NCBI RefSeq assembly: GCF_038396675.1
Contig: NC_088928.1
Location: 54,093,501 to 54,157,500 of the forward strand
Direction of reading: 5' to 3'
Length of the DNA: 64,000 bases
From: Hydra vulgaris
Taxonomy: Eukaryota; Cnidaria; Hydrozoa; Anthoathecata; Hydridae
The position numbers and the translations under genes are program-made. Positions 63,249 to 64,000 of this stretch are shown one piece after another (the stretch's first letter is position 1; each line of letters begins with the position of its first letter). A model generated the notes under the pieces. That model saw nothing but the letters and a program-made list of their open reading frames with translations, was not told the origin of the DNA and ran no database searches.

Positions 63249-64000
63249 ATGTCTGGAATTGGAAAAAAATCAAAATTATCAGGCGCGCAAAATAAGAAAA
63301 ATCGACTTAAGCAAGAAGAGGCTCGACAAAAGCTATCAGGTCCTTTAGATAAATTCACTATTAAAACTACTAATCCTACTACGACTGCAACGAAAGAAAA
63401 TCAAGACCTGAATCTCGAAACACAAAGTTTTTCTGGTGTATCCACAAACTCTACAATAGAAAACGAATAGAAAGAAAGTAATAAAATCGATTCCGATTCC
63501 GAAAAAATTGATTTTAACTTTAAAACTGTTAATCCTATTACGACTGCAGCGGAAGAAAATCAAGACCTGAATCCTGAAACACAAAGTTCCTCTTCTGGTG
63601 TCTCCATAAACAAAGAAATTAATAAAACCGATTCCGAAAAAATTGATTTTAACAATCCGGCTACTTGGCCAAAACAAATTAATATAAAATTAAGAGATTG
63701 TTTAATAGAAAATTGTCCTAAGTAATTAATTTTGAAAGACTTCCCAAAAAATGAGTCTGGATGTAAATTTTCTGATAATTATTATTATCGAACTTTATCA
63801 AATGGGGAAAATATTTGCAGGAGTTATTTGCTTTATTCGAAAACTCATAATTCAGTATTTTGTTACTTTTGCAAATTAATGTCTGACAATACTACACAAC
63901 TTACTAGTGGTTGTAATGATTGGCAACACTTAAGCCACATATTAAAAGTTCACGAAACTAGTGTTGGGTACATAAAAAACAGTTCAAAATATAGCGAATT
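63249..64000 (+). pseudogene. hAT transposase N-terminus (TTF/ZMYM1-like zinc finger), cut by window edge
   Basis: From the ATG at 63249: a basic start (GIGKKSKLSGAQNKKNRLKQ), then two tandem copies of an NPTTTATKENQDLNLETQS-type segment (about 63370 and 63530). Then come NPATWPKQ, CRSYLLYSKTHNSVFCYFCK, GCNDWQHLSHILKVHE. The C..C..H..H arrangement with WP and YSK matches TTF-type fingers of ZMYM1-like hAT transposases. In-frame stops at 63469 (TAG) and 63724 (TAA) indicate decay. The catalytic part lies beyond the window. Confidence 0.7.

Noticed and set aside
63345-63677. Minus-strand open frame with repeated INFFGIG segments
   Set aside because: Antisense to the duplicated leader of the hAT transposase.

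Overview
The window looks like an AT-rich, transposon-packed invertebrate nuclear locus. A Hydra-type cnidarian is the best guess. The reasons are the very AT-rich intergenic sequence, CR1/L2-like LINEs, Tc1/mariner and hAT relics everywhere, and one large gene whose ectodomain modules resemble a jelly-roll module I associate with cnidarian proteins. The species is inferred, not proven.

The one convincing host gene is on the minus strand from about 55.05 kb down to 13.78 kb. It is a receptor tyrosine kinase read from 17 exons. All of them join in frame with GT..AG junctions, and at least 1173 residues are visible. From N to C it has two copies of an exon cassette (module A, module B, a 36-base microexon), a 30-base linker exon, a transmembrane exon, and a split kinase over ten exons with every catalytic motif intact. 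Every ectodomain exon begins and ends in phase 1, so the cassette can be duplicated without breaking the frame. The signal-peptide exon and any further modules were not found and may lie beyond the window.

Left flank (0-13.6 kb, downstream of the kinase gene): a LINE endonuclease fragment, a transposase-like gene split by a hAT element, a nearly full-length LINE on the minus strand, a long non-coding block, and a decayed Gypsy-like retroelement with reverse transcriptase, RNase H and integrase traces.

Introns (13.8-55 kb): at least eight fragments of one CR1-like LINE family, three Tc1-like transposons, one mariner stub, a second LINE, two more decayed transposon-associated genes, (TA)n tracts, minisatellites and many short near-perfect hairpins. 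One intron carries a seven-unit, 27-base array in which each unit resembles a tRNA D-arm/A-box.

Right flank (55-64 kb): a 1.4 kb imperfect inverted repeat bracketed by (TA)n and by hammerhead-like cores, a long minus-strand copy of the CR1-like LINE with a GC-richer leader, a decayed transposon-associated gene, a 305-base inverted-repeat element built of TATAGAA words, and the start of a second hAT transposase cut by the window edge.

The most novel leads are the symmetric-exon ectodomain of the kinase, the A-box-like array, and an internal comparison suggesting that the many hairpins arise by template switching.
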